18,664 nt of DNA from DASUUR01 sp036373975 (GTDB lineage Bacteria; Patescibacteriota; Saccharimonadia; Saccharimonadales; Saccharimonadaceae). Below are positions 5,846 through 13,898 of the stretch, piece by piece (positions within the stretch are counted from its first letter, which is position 1; every line of letters begins with the position of its first letter). Location: assembly GCA_036373975.1 (NCBI GenBank), contig DASUUR010000043.1:1-18664 (forward strand), read 5' to 3'. Under the pieces are notes generated by a model, which was not told where the DNA came from, did no database searches, and worked only from the letters and a program-made list of their open reading frames with translations. The translations under genes and the position numbers were made by a program.

Positions 5846-8241
5846 AGAAGAGCCTCGCTCTCTGGGCTCCCCCACCGCCAATTTCGTACTTCGGGCAAAT
5901 CCACCCCATACTCGTTTATGTATGTAGTGTGCTCAATTAGCTTCTTTTGCAATCGTTGCTTTAGGTCCTGGCCCGCTGCCCCAGTTTGCGGCAGGCGATT
6001 AATCGTATCGATCACCAAATTATAGCGGTCAATATTATTTAGAACTGCCATATCAAAGGCCGTCGTAATCGTACCCTCCTCTTTATAGCCACGAACATGC
6101 AGGTTTCGGTTAGCACGCCGATATGTGAGCCGATGAATAAGCCATGGGTAGCCATGGAATGCAAAAATTATGTGCTTATCTTTTGTAAAGATTGCGTCGT
6201 ACTTTTCGTCGCTCAAACCATGGGGGCTTTCGCTTTCTGGTTGCAGCCGCATCAGGTCAACCACATTAACCAAGCGTACTTTTAGATCAGGTAAGTATTT
6301 ACGCATAATTGCAGCTGCAGCAAGCGCCTCTACAGTTGGCACGTCACCTGCACATGCTAGAACAACATCGGGCTCCTGACCGTTATCGGTGCTGGCCCAA
6401 TCCCAGATACTAAGGCCGTCAGTACAGTGCTGAATGGCGGCATCCATATCAAGGAATTGTGGCGCATCATCGTGCTTACCGCAAATCACTAGGTTGATAT
6501 AATTCTTGGTTTTGAGGCAGTGATCCATAGTAGACAGGAGTGTATTGGCGTCGGGCGGCAGGTAGACGCGAACCATTTCACCCTTTTTGTTGACAAGATG
6601 ATCAATAAAGCCCGGGTCCTGATGGGTAAAGCCATTATGGTCTTGGCGCCACACGTGTGAGGTAAGTAGGTAGTTTAAGGAGGCAATATCATGACGCCAC
6701 GGTAGCTCCAAGGACATCTTTAGCCATTTGGCATGCTGGTTAAGCATGGAATCCACAATACGAATAAAGGCCTCGTAGCTATGGAACAACCCATGCCGTC
6801 CCGTCAGTAAGTATCCTTCAAGCCACCCTTCTGCCTGGTGTTCGCTGAGCATAGCATCCATAACACGTCCGTTGGGCGCCAGGAATTCATCGTTTGGCCT
6901 AACTTCAGCATTCCAGGTTCGATCAGTCACCTCAAAGACAGCACCCAGTCGGTTCGACAGTGTTTCATCTGGACTAAATATGCGGAAATTCCGATTCTCC
7001 TCATTGAACTTGAGTACATCCCGAAGAAAGGGCCCGAGTGTGCGCATACTGCTAGCTTGTGTACTCCCCGGCGAGGGCACGTCAAGGCGATAGTCAGTGA
7101 AATCTGGCATCTTTAAGGGTTTGAGGAGCTTGCCCCCATTGGCATGCGGATTTGCCCCCATGCGCTTATTGCCCTGTGGCGCCAGGCTGGCAATCTCAGG
7201 CAGGAGCCGGCCAGCGGAATCGAATAGCTCTTCGGGTTTATAGCTCTTTAACCAGGCTTCCAGTTGCCGCAAGTGCTCGGGTGGCGTCTTAACGGAAACG
7301 GCCAAGGGTACTTGATGGGCACGAAACGTTCCTTCGTTAGGGAGGCCATCAACTGCTTTGGGCCCGGTCCATCCTTTTGGTGTTATTAACACAATCATTG
7401 GCCAACGCGGTCGCCCGCTAACACCCGCGGCAGCTTTAATAGACTGTATTTGGCGGCACACCACATCCATAACATCTGCCATTTGCTGATGCATATCCTC
7501 GGGGTTGGTGCCTTCAACAAAATAAGGCGTCCAACCATATCCACGGAACAACTGCTCGAGCTCTTCGTGACTCATGCGGGCCAGGACAGTCGGGTTGGAT
7601 ATTTTATATCCGTTCAAGTGCAAAATAGGCAGCACAGCGCCGTCGGTAACAGGGTTCAAGAACTTGTTAGAATGCCAAGCCGTGGCAAGGGGACCGGTTT
7701 CAGCCTCCCCGTCGCCCACAACACATGCGGCTATGAGATCGGGGTTGTCAAACACCGCACCAAAAGCATGGCTCAGCGAATAGCCTAGCTCGCCTCCTTC
7801 ATGGATTGATCCTGGAACTTGCGGAGACGCATGGCTTGATATGCCGCCGGGGAAAGAAAATTGCTTAAACAACTTCTTTAGACCGGCTTCATCTTTTGTT
7901 ACCTGGGGGTAGACCTCGCTATAAGTACCTTCGAGATAGGTATTGCTGGTAAGAGCAGGACCTCCGTGTCCAGGCCCCGATATATAGATCATATTTAAAT
8001 CATCGGCCACAATCTTTCGATTTAAATGCGCGTAAATAAAGTTTTGGCCAGGCGTGGTGCCCCAGTGTCCAAGCAATACCTGCTTTACATGTTCAAGCTG
8101 AAGCGATTCTTTGAGAAGAGGATTATCGCGAAGATAAATCTGCCCTACGGATAGATAGTTGGCTGCGCGCCAATAAGAATCAATTTGATGTAACTCATCT
8201 GCTGTTAATACGCCCGGTGTTTTTCTCGAGAAAAAGCTCAT
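5842..8241 (-). CDS. xfp: Xylulose-5-phosphate/fructose-6-phosphate phosphoketolase
   Basis: A 799-aa thiamine diphosphate enzyme, full length for the family. It splits xylulose-5-P (and often fructose-6-P) with phosphate to acetyl-phosphate plus glyceraldehyde-3-P or erythrose-4-P. Visible motifs are HWGTTPGQN (59-67), SGPGHGGPA (89-96), the SFPGGISSHASP loop (about 129-140), the TPP/Mg motif GDGEAETGPLATAWHSNKF (176-194) and a central YLLTGRHG. It is the first gene of an operon with ackA, joined by an ATGA overlap, so the product feeds directly into ATP formation. Transcription is probably leaderless from TATAAT seven bases before the ATG. No SD is present. In CPR bacteria this pair can bypass an incomplete glycolysis. 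Confidence 0.97.
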   Translation of the reverse strand: MSFFSRKTPGVLTADELHQIDSYWRAANYLSVGQIYLRDNPLLKESLQLEHVKQVLLGHWGTTPGQNFIYAHLNRKIVADDLNMIYISGPGHGGPALTSNTYLEGTYSEVYPQVTKDEAGLKKLFKQFSFPGGISSHASPQVPGSIHEGGELGYSLSHAFGAVFDNPDLIAACVVGDGEAETGPLATAWHSNKFLNPVTDGAVLPILHLNGYKISNPTVLARMSHEELEQLFRGYGWTPYFVEGTNPEDMHQQMADVMDVVCRQIQSIKAAAGVSGRPRWPMIVLITPKGWTGPKAVDGLPNEGTFRAHQVPLAVSVKTPPEHLRQLEAWLKSYKPEELFDSAGRLLPEIASLAPQGNKRMGANPHANGGKLLKPLKMPDFTDYRLDVPSPGSTQASSMRTLGPFLRDVLKFNEENRNFRIFSPDETLSNRLGAVFEVTDRTWNAEVRPNDEFLAPNGRVMDAMLSEHQAEGWLEGYLLTGRHGLFHSYEAFIRIVDSMLNQHAKWLKMSLELPWRHDIASLNYLLTSHVWRQDHNGFTHQDPGFIDHLVNKKGEMVRVYLPPDANTLLSTMDHCLKTKNYINLVICGKHDDAPQFLDMDAAIQHCTDGLSIWDWASTDNGQEPDVVLACAGDVPTVEALAAAAIMRKYLPDLKVRLVNVVDLMRLQPESESPHGLSDEKYDAIFTKDKHIIFAFHGYPWLIHRLTYRRANRNLHVRGYKEEGTITTAFDMAVLNNIDRYNLVIDTINRLPQTGAAGQDLKQRLQKKLIEHTTYINEYGVDLPEVRNWRWGSPESEALL

Positions 8242-8248
8242 GCTAACT

Positions 8249-8254
8249 ATTATA
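8249..8254 (-). promoter_or_regulatory. -10 box of the xfp-ackA operon; leaderless start
   Basis: Consensus TATAAT on the minus strand, seven bases (AGTTAGC) before the xfp ATG. No good -35 is visible at 17 nt. Confidence 0.6.
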
Positions 8255-8275
8255 CCGGATATTACCTACGCAACT

Positions 8276-8313
8276 AAAAAAGCTCCTTTCGGAACTTCTT
8301 GAACGATTCGGAG
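8276..8313 (-). terminator. Possible weak terminator upstream of xfp
   Basis: On the minus strand CTCC (8313-8310) and GGAG (8286-8283) bracket a loop rich in short repeats and are followed by TTTTTT (8281-8276). The stem is short, so this may only assist the larger hairpin at 8317-8355 in separating gene 8366-8770 from xfp. Confidence 0.35.
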
Positions 8314-8316
8314 TAT

Positions 8317-8355
8317 CCGGGGCGCCAGATGCAAATTTCACATCTGGTGCCCCGG
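8317..8355 (-). terminator. Large GC-rich hairpin after gene 8366-8770
   Basis: Arms CCGGGGCGCCAGATG (8317-8331) and CATCTGGTGCCCCGG (8341-8355) form a 15-bp stem with one non-Watson-Crick position and a 9-nt loop, starting 10 nt after the stop codon. There is no T-tract immediately after it. It may act as a terminator together with the T6 at 8281-8276, or as a 3' mRNA stabiliser. Confidence 0.7.
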
Positions 8356-8365
8356 CTCCTGCTTG

Positions 8366-8770
8366 CTACAGCCCGTTGCCGCTGTCCGGGAAGTCGCCCG
8401 TGAAGGCGTAGCCACCGTAGCGGCCGTCACCGATCCGAGTCAACTTGCCCAAGATGGCAGCGTCGTGCTCCTTGAGCGCGTACTCACCCCACGTGCTCGG
8501 CTTCGGGTCGTCGGGGTAGGAGATCTGAAGCGTCCCCAGCTCCTCGGGTGAAGCGACGATCATCGCAAGACCGTTGTGGAGCCTGAATCGCAGGCGCGTG
8601 GCCTTCAGCGCACGCTTGTCCCCTCGACGAATGCGCTCCTCGGTGATTCGGCAGGCGTCGCCGTTGACCACCAACAGGATCTCATCCAAGAGCGCTCCCT
8701 CGACCGTGGGGGGGTCGATCATGGTGAAGACCCGTGGTCCGGTAACAATTTCTTCGAGCGTACGCTTCAT
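8366..8770 (-). CDS. GC-rich small soluble protein of unknown function (cassette 4)
   Basis: A 134-aa protein of unknown family. It looks like a compact alpha/beta domain: MKRTLEEIVTGPRVFTMIDPP, then GALLDEILLVVNGDACRITEERI, a basic stretch (RRGDKRALKATRLRFRLHNG), a hydrophobic strand (LAMIVAS), and a glycine-rich end (GDGRYGGYAFTGDFPDSGNGL). No catalytic motif is recognised, and no signal peptide or membrane segment is present. The frame is open upstream to 8863, but the start at 8770 is fixed by GGAG five bases before the ATG and by a consensus promoter whose -10 lies inside the extension. The 5' UTR is about 60 nt and holds a perfect hairpin. Codon use is GC-rich compared with xfp and the HAD gene on either side. 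Confidence 0.75.
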   Translation of the reverse strand: MKRTLEEIVTGPRVFTMIDPPTVEGALLDEILLVVNGDACRITEERIRRGDKRALKATRLRFRLHNGLAMIVASPEELGTLQISYPDDPKPSTWGEYALKEHDAAILGKLTRIGDGRYGGYAFTGDFPDSGNGL

Positions 8771-8795
8771 GCGAACTCCAAATAGCAGGTGCAGG

Positions 8796-8811
8796 CGGGG
8801 CGATTGCCCCG
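8796..8811 (-). promoter_or_regulatory. Hairpin in the 5' UTR of gene 8366-8770
   Basis: A perfect 6-bp GC stem (CGGGGC / GCCCCG) with a 4-nt loop, between the promoter and the SD, ending about 16 nt before the SD. It could protect the mRNA 5' end or bind a regulator. Confidence 0.5.
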
Positions 8812-8834
8812 AGAGACACTTATCTCTGCATGCT

Positions 8835-8863
8835 ATTTTATAATATTTATACAGATATGTCAA
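8835..8863 (-). promoter_or_regulatory. Consensus sigma70-type promoter for gene 8366-8770
   Basis: Minus-strand TTGACA (8863-8858), a 17-nt spacer, TAAAAT (8840-8835) in a strongly AT-rich patch. The start would lie near 8828, giving a 5' UTR of about 60 nt. Confidence 0.8.
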
Positions 8864-8917
8864 TGCTCTCTACATATCACTCCTTGCTCTCTTCCGGCTT
8901 AAATAATCCGCTCAAAC

Positions 8918-8926
8918 TGCTACACT
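8918..8926 (+). promoter_or_regulatory. Extended -10 of the HAD gene; leaderless start
   Basis: TGC-TACACT, followed by seven bases to the ATG at 8934. No SD is present. It matches the extended -10 form TGCTAYANT seen at several native genes in this window. Confidence 0.65.
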
Positions 8927-8933
8927 TAATCTT

Positions 8934-9635
8934 ATGCGCAAGCCTATTGCATTATTTGACATCGACAACACTATTTACGATGGTTTTTCGTACTTTGCCT
9001 TATTACAAAAGCACGTAGATGAAAAGTTAATTCAGCCCGCCGTTCTAGATAATGCCCTAAAAAGCATGCAGGCTTACAAGATCGGCCAAAAGGATTACGA
9101 AACGGTTATAGTTGAGCTGCTCGATATTTATGCGCTCGGCCTACAGGGGGCCAGTTATCAGGATGTCCTGCGCTCGACTCAAGAGTTTTACGCCAACTCC
9201 ACAAAGTTTTTTGAGTTCGTTAGGCCAGTTATGGCACAGTTCCGCTCGTCGCACGACTTGCGGCTAGTAACTGGCGAGCCACAGTTTGTTGCTGAAGCGG
9301 TTGCCAGTGTATTCGATGTGGGCGCCTATTCGTCGTCAGAATACGAGCTATCGCAAGGCGTATTTACTGGGAAAGTTGCCCGTTATTTGGCTTCTCGCGA
9401 CGAAAAGCTCGATGCGATTAAGCACTTTATAAACGGCTACGAAACAGAGTCGTCATTCGCCTTCGGTGATTCAGAGGGCGACATAGAAATGCTACGGTCC
9501 GTTAGGTATGCGATCTGCCTGAATGCAACCGAGGGGCTGCAGAAAGTCGCCAAAAAAGAAGGCTGGCAGTTGCCAACATTAAATGAAGTAGAACCACTGG
9601 TTGCGCAGTTACTGGCCAATAACAGGCAGCAGTAA
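8934..9635 (+). CDS. HAD-superfamily phosphatase (SerB-like, subfamily IB)
   Basis: A 233-aa cytoplasmic hydrolase with the HAD motifs in order: motif I FDIDNT (residues 8-13, nucleophile D9 and acid/base D11), a mostly helical C1-type cap (about 20-100), motif II LVTGEP (Thr), a lysine in GKVARYLASRDEK, and motif IV FGDSEGDIEML with the Mg-binding Asp residues. The overall order resembles phosphoserine phosphatase-like IB enzymes. The substrate (phosphoserine, another small phosphomonoester, or a lipid phosphate) cannot be decided. It is a single gene with a leaderless promoter, and its 3' end lies just before the metal operon promoter. Confidence 0.88.
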   Translation: MRKPIALFDIDNTIYDGFSYFALLQKHVDEKLIQPAVLDNALKSMQAYKIGQKDYETVIVELLDIYALGLQGASYQDVLRSTQEFYANSTKFFEFVRPVMAQFRSSHDLRLVTGEPQFVAEAVASVFDVGAYSSSEYELSQGVFTGKVARYLASRDEKLDAIKHFINGYETESSFAFGDSEGDIEMLRSVRYAICLNATEGLQKVAKKEGWQLPTLNEVEPLVAQLLANNRQQ

Positions 9636-9661
9636 CAACAACCCACTGGCCACTCGACAGC

Positions 9662-9689
9662 TTGACACAATACCCCCAGGGGGTATAGG
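9662..9689 (+). promoter_or_regulatory. Promoter of the copper-type operon with CsoR-type operator
   Basis: Consensus TTGACA (9662-9667), a 16-nt spacer, TATAGG (9684-9689), then eight bases to the csoR ATG (leaderless). A perfect 17-bp palindrome ATACCCCCAGGGGGTAT around a central A (9670-9686) fills the spacer and overlaps the -10. This G/C-tract palindrome is the known form of CsoR-family operators, so the repressor would block its own operon until metal is bound. Confidence 0.88.
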
Positions 9690-9697
9690 CTGAAATC

Positions 9698-9985
9698 ATG
9701 ATTACTACGCTTAAAAAACGAGCGACGCATCGCTCAAAAATAATTGAGGGGCAGTTTAAGGGTCTCCAAAAAATGATCGACAACGAAGCCTACTGTATGG
9801 ATATTCTTACCCAGAGCCTAGCCATACAAAAATCCCTCGCCTCTTTGAATAAATTAATTCTCGAAAATCATCTGCGGACACACGTAACCGATATGGTAAG
9901 AGGCGGCGAAGAAGACTCCATGGAGAAGGCAGTCAGCGAACTGCTTAGTTTGTATGAATTAAATAATATAAGGGGGAGGCTATGA
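9698..9985 (+). CDS. csoR: CsoR/RcnR-family metal-sensing repressor
   Basis: A 95-aa all-helical repressor of the CsoR/RcnR/FrmR family. It has the basic HRSKIIEGQFKGLQKMI helix that contacts DNA, followed by AYCMDILTQSLAIQKSLASLNKLILENHLRTHV. Candidate metal ligands are C33, H58 and H62. Classical copper CsoR has Cys-His-Cys, and here the last position is His, as in the nickel/cobalt sensor RcnR. The operator in the promoter and the following CPH-type ATPase point to copper, so the metal is best called copper-like but not proven. It is the first gene of the operon and leaderless. Its stop overlaps the start of the DUF305 gene as ATGA. Confidence 0.9.
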   Translation: MITTLKKRATHRSKIIEGQFKGLQKMIDNEAYCMDILTQSLAIQKSLASLNKLILENHLRTHVTDMVRGGEEDSMEKAVSELLSLYELNNIRGRL

Positions 9986-10410
9986 AAAAAGAAAGTATTT
10001 TAGTAGGTATAATCGGCCTATTAGCAGGGCTACTGATAGCGGGGGCGACAGCGGTATTAGCGGTTAATAACGATAATCACTCGGTGATGGGCGTGATGGG
10101 TATGAACACAAACCATACACATCAACAAAAGGCGCCGGCGGGTGACGATACCTCTATGCGCGCTATGACTGAGCGACTAAAGAACAAAACCGGTGACGAC
10201 TTTGATAAGGCATTTATTGAAGAGATGATTATGCATCACCAAGGTGCAATCGATATGGCAAGACTCGCCGAGACTAGAGCAAAACACAGCGAAATTAAGC
10301 AACTCAGCCAAGATATTCTTTCGGCTCAATCCAAAGAGATAGAAATGATGCGGGGCTGGCAGACTGATTGGGGTTATACAGCAAAGCCACACAACATGCA
10401 CGGAATGTAA
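9982..10410 (+). CDS. DUF305-family membrane-anchored, metal-associated protein
   Basis: A 142-aa protein with an N-terminal membrane segment (about residues 7-28, ILVGIIGLLAGLLIAGATAVLA) and a Met/His-rich linker (HSVMGVMGMNTNHTHQQ). A DUF305 four-helix domain follows, with the signature FDKAFIEEMIMHHQGAIDMA (74-93; H85 and H86) and the end HNMHGM. Related CopM-type proteins bind copper outside the cytoplasm, and the His/Met richness fits that. It would sit on the outer face of the membrane and chelate metal exported by the next gene. A strong SD (GGGGGAGG) inside the csoR end precedes the ATG, and the ATGA overlap suggests translational coupling. Confidence 0.9.
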   Translation: MKKESILVGIIGLLAGLLIAGATAVLAVNNDNHSVMGVMGMNTNHTHQQKAPAGDDTSMRAMTERLKNKTGDDFDKAFIEEMIMHHQGAIDMARLAETRAKHSEIKQLSQDILSAQSKEIEMMRGWQTDWGYTAKPHNMHGM

Positions 10411-10433
10411 TATAAGACCAAAAGGACACAATT

Positions 10434-12482
10434 ATGCACGGTGAACACCATCACCATCACCATGACCACGAAGAATCTGATGGTCATCAACAACACGACA
10501 AGCACGCAGGTCACTCTGTGGCAATGTTCCGGGATAAATTTTGGATTTCCCTACTGCTGACCATCCCTGTTCTGGCGTATTCGGAGATGATCCAACACTG
10601 GTTCCGGTTTAGCCCACCCAGCTTTCCCGGCGCTGAATATGTACCGTTTGTTTTAACTACTTGTCTCTTCTTGTACGGTGGTCTCGTATTTATTAAGGGT
10701 GCGGTCGGCGAGCTAAAGGCCCAGCAGCCAGGCATGATGACTTTAATAAGCCTTGCTATTATTGCGGCCTATTTCTACAGTGTCGCTACACAGTTCTTTA
10801 TTGATGGCGAAAACTTCTTTTGGGAGATTGCCACGCTTATAACCATAATGCTGCTGGGCCATTGGCTAGAAATGGCATCTATCCACAAGGCGTCAAGCGC
10901 CCTTGATGCCATTAAACAACTATTACCCGACAAGGCGGAAAAGTTAGTAAATGGTCAGCCACAGCAAGTGCTTGTATCCGCCCTAAAAACCGGTGACTTA
11001 ATTCTCGTTCGGCCCGGAGCAAGTATTACCGCTGACGGCATTGTGACAGAGGGCAGCTCTTCAATTAACGAATCGGCAATTACAGGCGAGAGCAAGCCAG
11101 TCAGCAAAGGCATCGGCGACGAAGTAATAGCCGGTACTATTAACCAGGATGGCGCTTTAACCATTAAAGTTACGCGAGTGGGAGACGATACCGCGCTTGC
11201 GGGAATAATGAAGCTGGTTGCCGAGGCACAGGCGTCCAAATCCAGCACGCAAGTCTTAGCCGATAAGGCTGCCTTTTGGCTAACTGGTATTGCGCTCATT
11301 ACAGCAATAGCTAGTTTTATATACTGGGCTGCCACCAAAGACATGGGTTTTGCCTTAGAACGAGCAGTAACAGTACTGATTATCGCCTGTCCACACGCTC
11401 TTGGATTGGCCATCCCATTAGTTGTCGCAATCTCCACTACCCTTTCTGCGCGCAATGGGCTGCTTGTACGCCAAAGACTAGCCCTTGAATCGGCGCGAAA
11501 GCTTGATGTAGTTCTATTTGATAAAACCGGTACCCTTACCAAAGGTGAGCATGGCGTTACGGATATCTGGGCAGCAAAAGGATACACTCCAGAAGATATC
11601 CTCCGCTTAACGGCGAGCCTCGAGCAAAACAGCGAACACATTGTTGGCAAAGGTATTGTAAAAAAGGCCCAAGACCAAGGCCTGCAGCTTGCTGCAGTCA
11701 AGCATTTTGCAGCACTACCAGGCGTAGGCGTTAAGGGCACCTTGCAAGAACACGGCGAGCTTGTGGCCGTCAGCTACCGCTATATTGCGGAAAACAAACT
11801 GTCTATCCCAAGCAATATCAGCGAAGAGAGCAAGCGTGCCGCCAAGCAGGGCAAGACAGAAGTGTATCTTGTGAAAGCTGGCAAGCAGGTTATAGGGGCA
11901 ATAGCACTCGCTGATATCATTCGCGATGAAGCAAAACCTGCAATCGCCTCGCTCCAGGCGCTTGGTATTAAGGTCGCCATGATAACCGGTGATAGTCATG
12001 ATGTTGCGGCGTACGTTGCCAAACAACTCGGCATCCAACAGTTCTTCGCAGAAGTTCGGCCACAAGATAAGTCAAGCAAGGTAAAAGAGCTGCAGAAACA
12101 AGGCGCGCGCGTTGCCATGGTTGGCGACGGTATAAATGACGCACCGGCCCTTACCCAAGCCGATATTGGCATTGCAATAGGTGCCGGTACTGATGTCGCT
12201 ATAAAATCTGCCGACATCATCTTGGTCAAGAGCGACCCCAGAGATGTAGTTAAAGTCATTACGCTATCGAAGGCGACATACAGCAAGATGGTTCAAAACT
12301 TAGTATGGGCCACCGGCTACAATGTTTTTGCCATACCTTTGGCAGCGGGTGTATTGTATGGTGCTGGTATTGTGCTGGCACCGGCACTGGGGGCCGTGCT
12401 GATGTCGGTATCGACAATCGTCGTTGCCATAAACGCGCAGTTGCTACGCAAGCTAAACCTCTCTAACCCAATGCGCCCTTAG
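10434..12482 (+). CDS. copB: CPH-type (P1B-3) copper-exporting P-type ATPase
   Basis: A 682-aa heavy-metal ATPase. The N-terminus is a His-rich metal-binding tail (12 His in the first 27 residues, including six in a row) in place of an HMA domain. Then come membrane helices, the actuator motif TGES (217-220), the transmembrane CPH (319-321, IIACPHALGL), the phosphorylation site DKTGTLTKG (D363), the nucleotide domain with SEHIVGKG (400-407), GDGINDAP (564-571) and the last-helix MSVST (657-661). CPH plus a His-rich tail is the CopB type, which exports Cu(II) or Ag(I). The usual His-Pro of the nucleotide domain reads His-Ile here. It is third gene of the operon, 23 nt after DUF305, with AAAAGG as SD. 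Confidence 0.95.
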   Translation: MHGEHHHHHHDHEESDGHQQHDKHAGHSVAMFRDKFWISLLLTIPVLAYSEMIQHWFRFSPPSFPGAEYVPFVLTTCLFLYGGLVFIKGAVGELKAQQPGMMTLISLAIIAAYFYSVATQFFIDGENFFWEIATLITIMLLGHWLEMASIHKASSALDAIKQLLPDKAEKLVNGQPQQVLVSALKTGDLILVRPGASITADGIVTEGSSSINESAITGESKPVSKGIGDEVIAGTINQDGALTIKVTRVGDDTALAGIMKLVAEAQASKSSTQVLADKAAFWLTGIALITAIASFIYWAATKDMGFALERAVTVLIIACPHALGLAIPLVVAISTTLSARNGLLVRQRLALESARKLDVVLFDKTGTLTKGEHGVTDIWAAKGYTPEDILRLTASLEQNSEHIVGKGIVKKAQDQGLQLAAVKHFAALPGVGVKGTLQEHGELVAVSYRYIAENKLSIPSNISEESKRAAKQGKTEVYLVKAGKQVIGAIALADIIRDEAKPAIASLQALGIKVAMITGDSHDVAAYVAKQLGIQQFFAEVRPQDKSSKVKELQKQGARVAMVGDGINDAPALTQADIGIAIGAGTDVAIKSADIILVKSDPRDVVKVITLSKATYSKMVQNLVWATGYNVFAIPLAAGVLYGAGIVLAPALGAVLMSVSTIVVAINAQLLRKLNLSNPMRP

Positions 12483-12587
12483 CGGAGCGGCTAATCCGGA
12501 ATGAAGAAATTAAAATACATATTGCACACTCAGTAGGAGGAGAGTAGTATTACAAATGACTTGTATAAATCTAAGATAGGTTAAAAT
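12483..12587 (+). other. Intergenic region copB-nhaD with orphan Shine-Dalgarno
   Basis: These 105 bases hold a small inverted repeat TTAGC-N6-GCTAA (12479-12494, no T-tract) and a perfect AGGAGG (12535-12540) with no usual start codon 5-9 bases later. The nearest starts are an ATT at 12549 (11 codons) and an ATG at 12556 (7 codons), both followed by early stops. AT-rich sequence precedes the nhaD ATG, and no clear promoter can be assigned. Confidence 0.4.
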
Positions 12588-13874
12588 ATGGAAACTATCG
12601 GTATTATTGCGGCTAGTTTTTTCGGTTTGGGTTACCTCCTGATCACCCTAGAGCAAAAGTTCAATACTCACAAATCTGCAATCGCACTAACGCTTGGGGC
12701 AGTTCTATGGCTACTAGCGGCAGTCCATTTGTTGCACGACAAAGACGCGCTGCATCATGCCCTTTCGCATGCCGGAGCGGAAATCTTTAACATCGTAGCA
12801 TTCCTGCTTGCTGCACTTGCGCTCATCGAGATACTAGTTCATTACAGATTCTTTGATCTTATTAGAGCAAAACTAATAGCCTTGAATGTTGGCGATAAAC
12901 AGCAGTTCTTGCTTGTTATGGTGCTTACCTTCTTCTTCTCGGGTATCCTTGATAACATCGCTATCACTATTGCGATGCTCCAGATCGCTCTGCGATTTTT
13001 TACAGGCAAAAATATGATTATCGCTGCGGCGGGTATTGTGATTGCAGCGAATGCTGGGGGCGCATGGTCACCCGTAGGTGATGTGACAACGATCATGCTT
13101 TGGCTTGCCGGTAAGTTTACAGCTCTTGAGATTATTAGATATGCATTCTTCCCCTCGCTCGCCCTTGCGCTTGTTGCTGGGACGATGCTTTACCGCAAAT
13201 TGGATGACACAAGCTTTGAAAAACGCGAGAAAGATGACACCTTAACACCTAGTTTTGGCGAAAAAATGGTTATCACTATGGCGCTCATCAGCTTTGTTTT
13301 GCCACTGCTCGTCAGCTTCATAGGACTACCACCATATATGGGGCTGTTCTTGGGGCTTGGCCTTACATGGTGCGTCATTGAGTTTGCCAAAAAACGCAAG
13401 CGCGCTAATAATCCGACTCACATGACCGCCAACATCGATAAGATCGTCCAATCTGTTGATATTTCGTCCATCAAATACATAATGGGTATCCTACTGGCAG
13501 TTATGGCGCTTTCGACACTAGGAGTCCTTCAGTGGCTTTCTCAAGTTGTTGTTGGGGCCGACCCTTCTACATCGCACTTGGTAATAGTGAACATGGGGCT
13601 CGGCTTCCTCTCGGGTATTGTTGACAATGCTTCATTGGTTGCAATTGCCATGAACACCCTCCCAATGAACGACCCTGAGCTTTGGGCACTAACCGCTATT
13701 GCTGCAGGCAATGGTGGCTCCTTGTTTGTAATAGCAAGTGCAGCAGGTGTAGTGGCAATGGGCGGCTACAAAAAGCTAACCATGGGAGAATACTTCAAGG
13801 TAGCAACCCTCCCTGTATTTCTCGGTCTCCTCACCGCATTTGGTGTGTGGTACCTCCAATTCGCCTTTCTGTAG
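12588..13874 (+). CDS. nhaD: NhaD-type Na+/H+ antiporter
   Basis: A 428-aa membrane protein of the ion transporter superfamily with about 11-12 hydrophobic segments and the two-fold internal repeat of NhaD. Signature sites are SGILDN (118-123), NAGGAWSPVGDVTT (155-168), the second-repeat SGIVDN (342-347) and AGNGGSLFVIASAAG near the end. The Asp residues in these sites are the likely ion-binding residues. It would exchange Na+ (or Li+) for protons and keep pH and salt balance. It is the first gene of a same-strand group (52-aa peptide, thioredoxin, CcdA), but each early gene there has its own -10, so they need not be one operon. It has only a weak SD or leaderless start, so start confidence is moderate. 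Confidence 0.93.
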   Translation: METIGIIAASFFGLGYLLITLEQKFNTHKSAIALTLGAVLWLLAAVHLLHDKDALHHALSHAGAEIFNIVAFLLAALALIEILVHYRFFDLIRAKLIALNVGDKQQFLLVMVLTFFFSGILDNIAITIAMLQIALRFFTGKNMIIAAAGIVIAANAGGAWSPVGDVTTIMLWLAGKFTALEIIRYAFFPSLALALVAGTMLYRKLDDTSFEKREKDDTLTPSFGEKMVITMALISFVLPLLVSFIGLPPYMGLFLGLGLTWCVIEFAKKRKRANNPTHMTANIDKIVQSVDISSIKYIMGILLAVMALSTLGVLQWLSQVVVGADPSTSHLVIVNMGLGFLSGIVDNASLVAIAMNTLPMNDPELWALTAIAAGNGGSLFVIASAAGVVAMGGYKKLTMGEYFKVATLPVFLGLLTAFGVWYLQFAFL

Positions 13875-13883
13875 AATCCCTTG

Positions 13884-13892
13884 TGCTACAAT
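13884..13892 (+). promoter_or_regulatory. Extended -10 for the 52-aa membrane peptide; leaderless
   Basis: TGC-TACAAT (13884-13892), followed by six bases (AGGGTT) to the ATG at 13899. Same form as other native leaderless promoters. Confidence 0.65.
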
Positions 13893-13898
13893 AGGGTT

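Noticed and set aside
10955..12286. Several minus-strand frames inside copB
   Set aside because: They lie opposite a complete, motif-verified ATPase and have no own signals.
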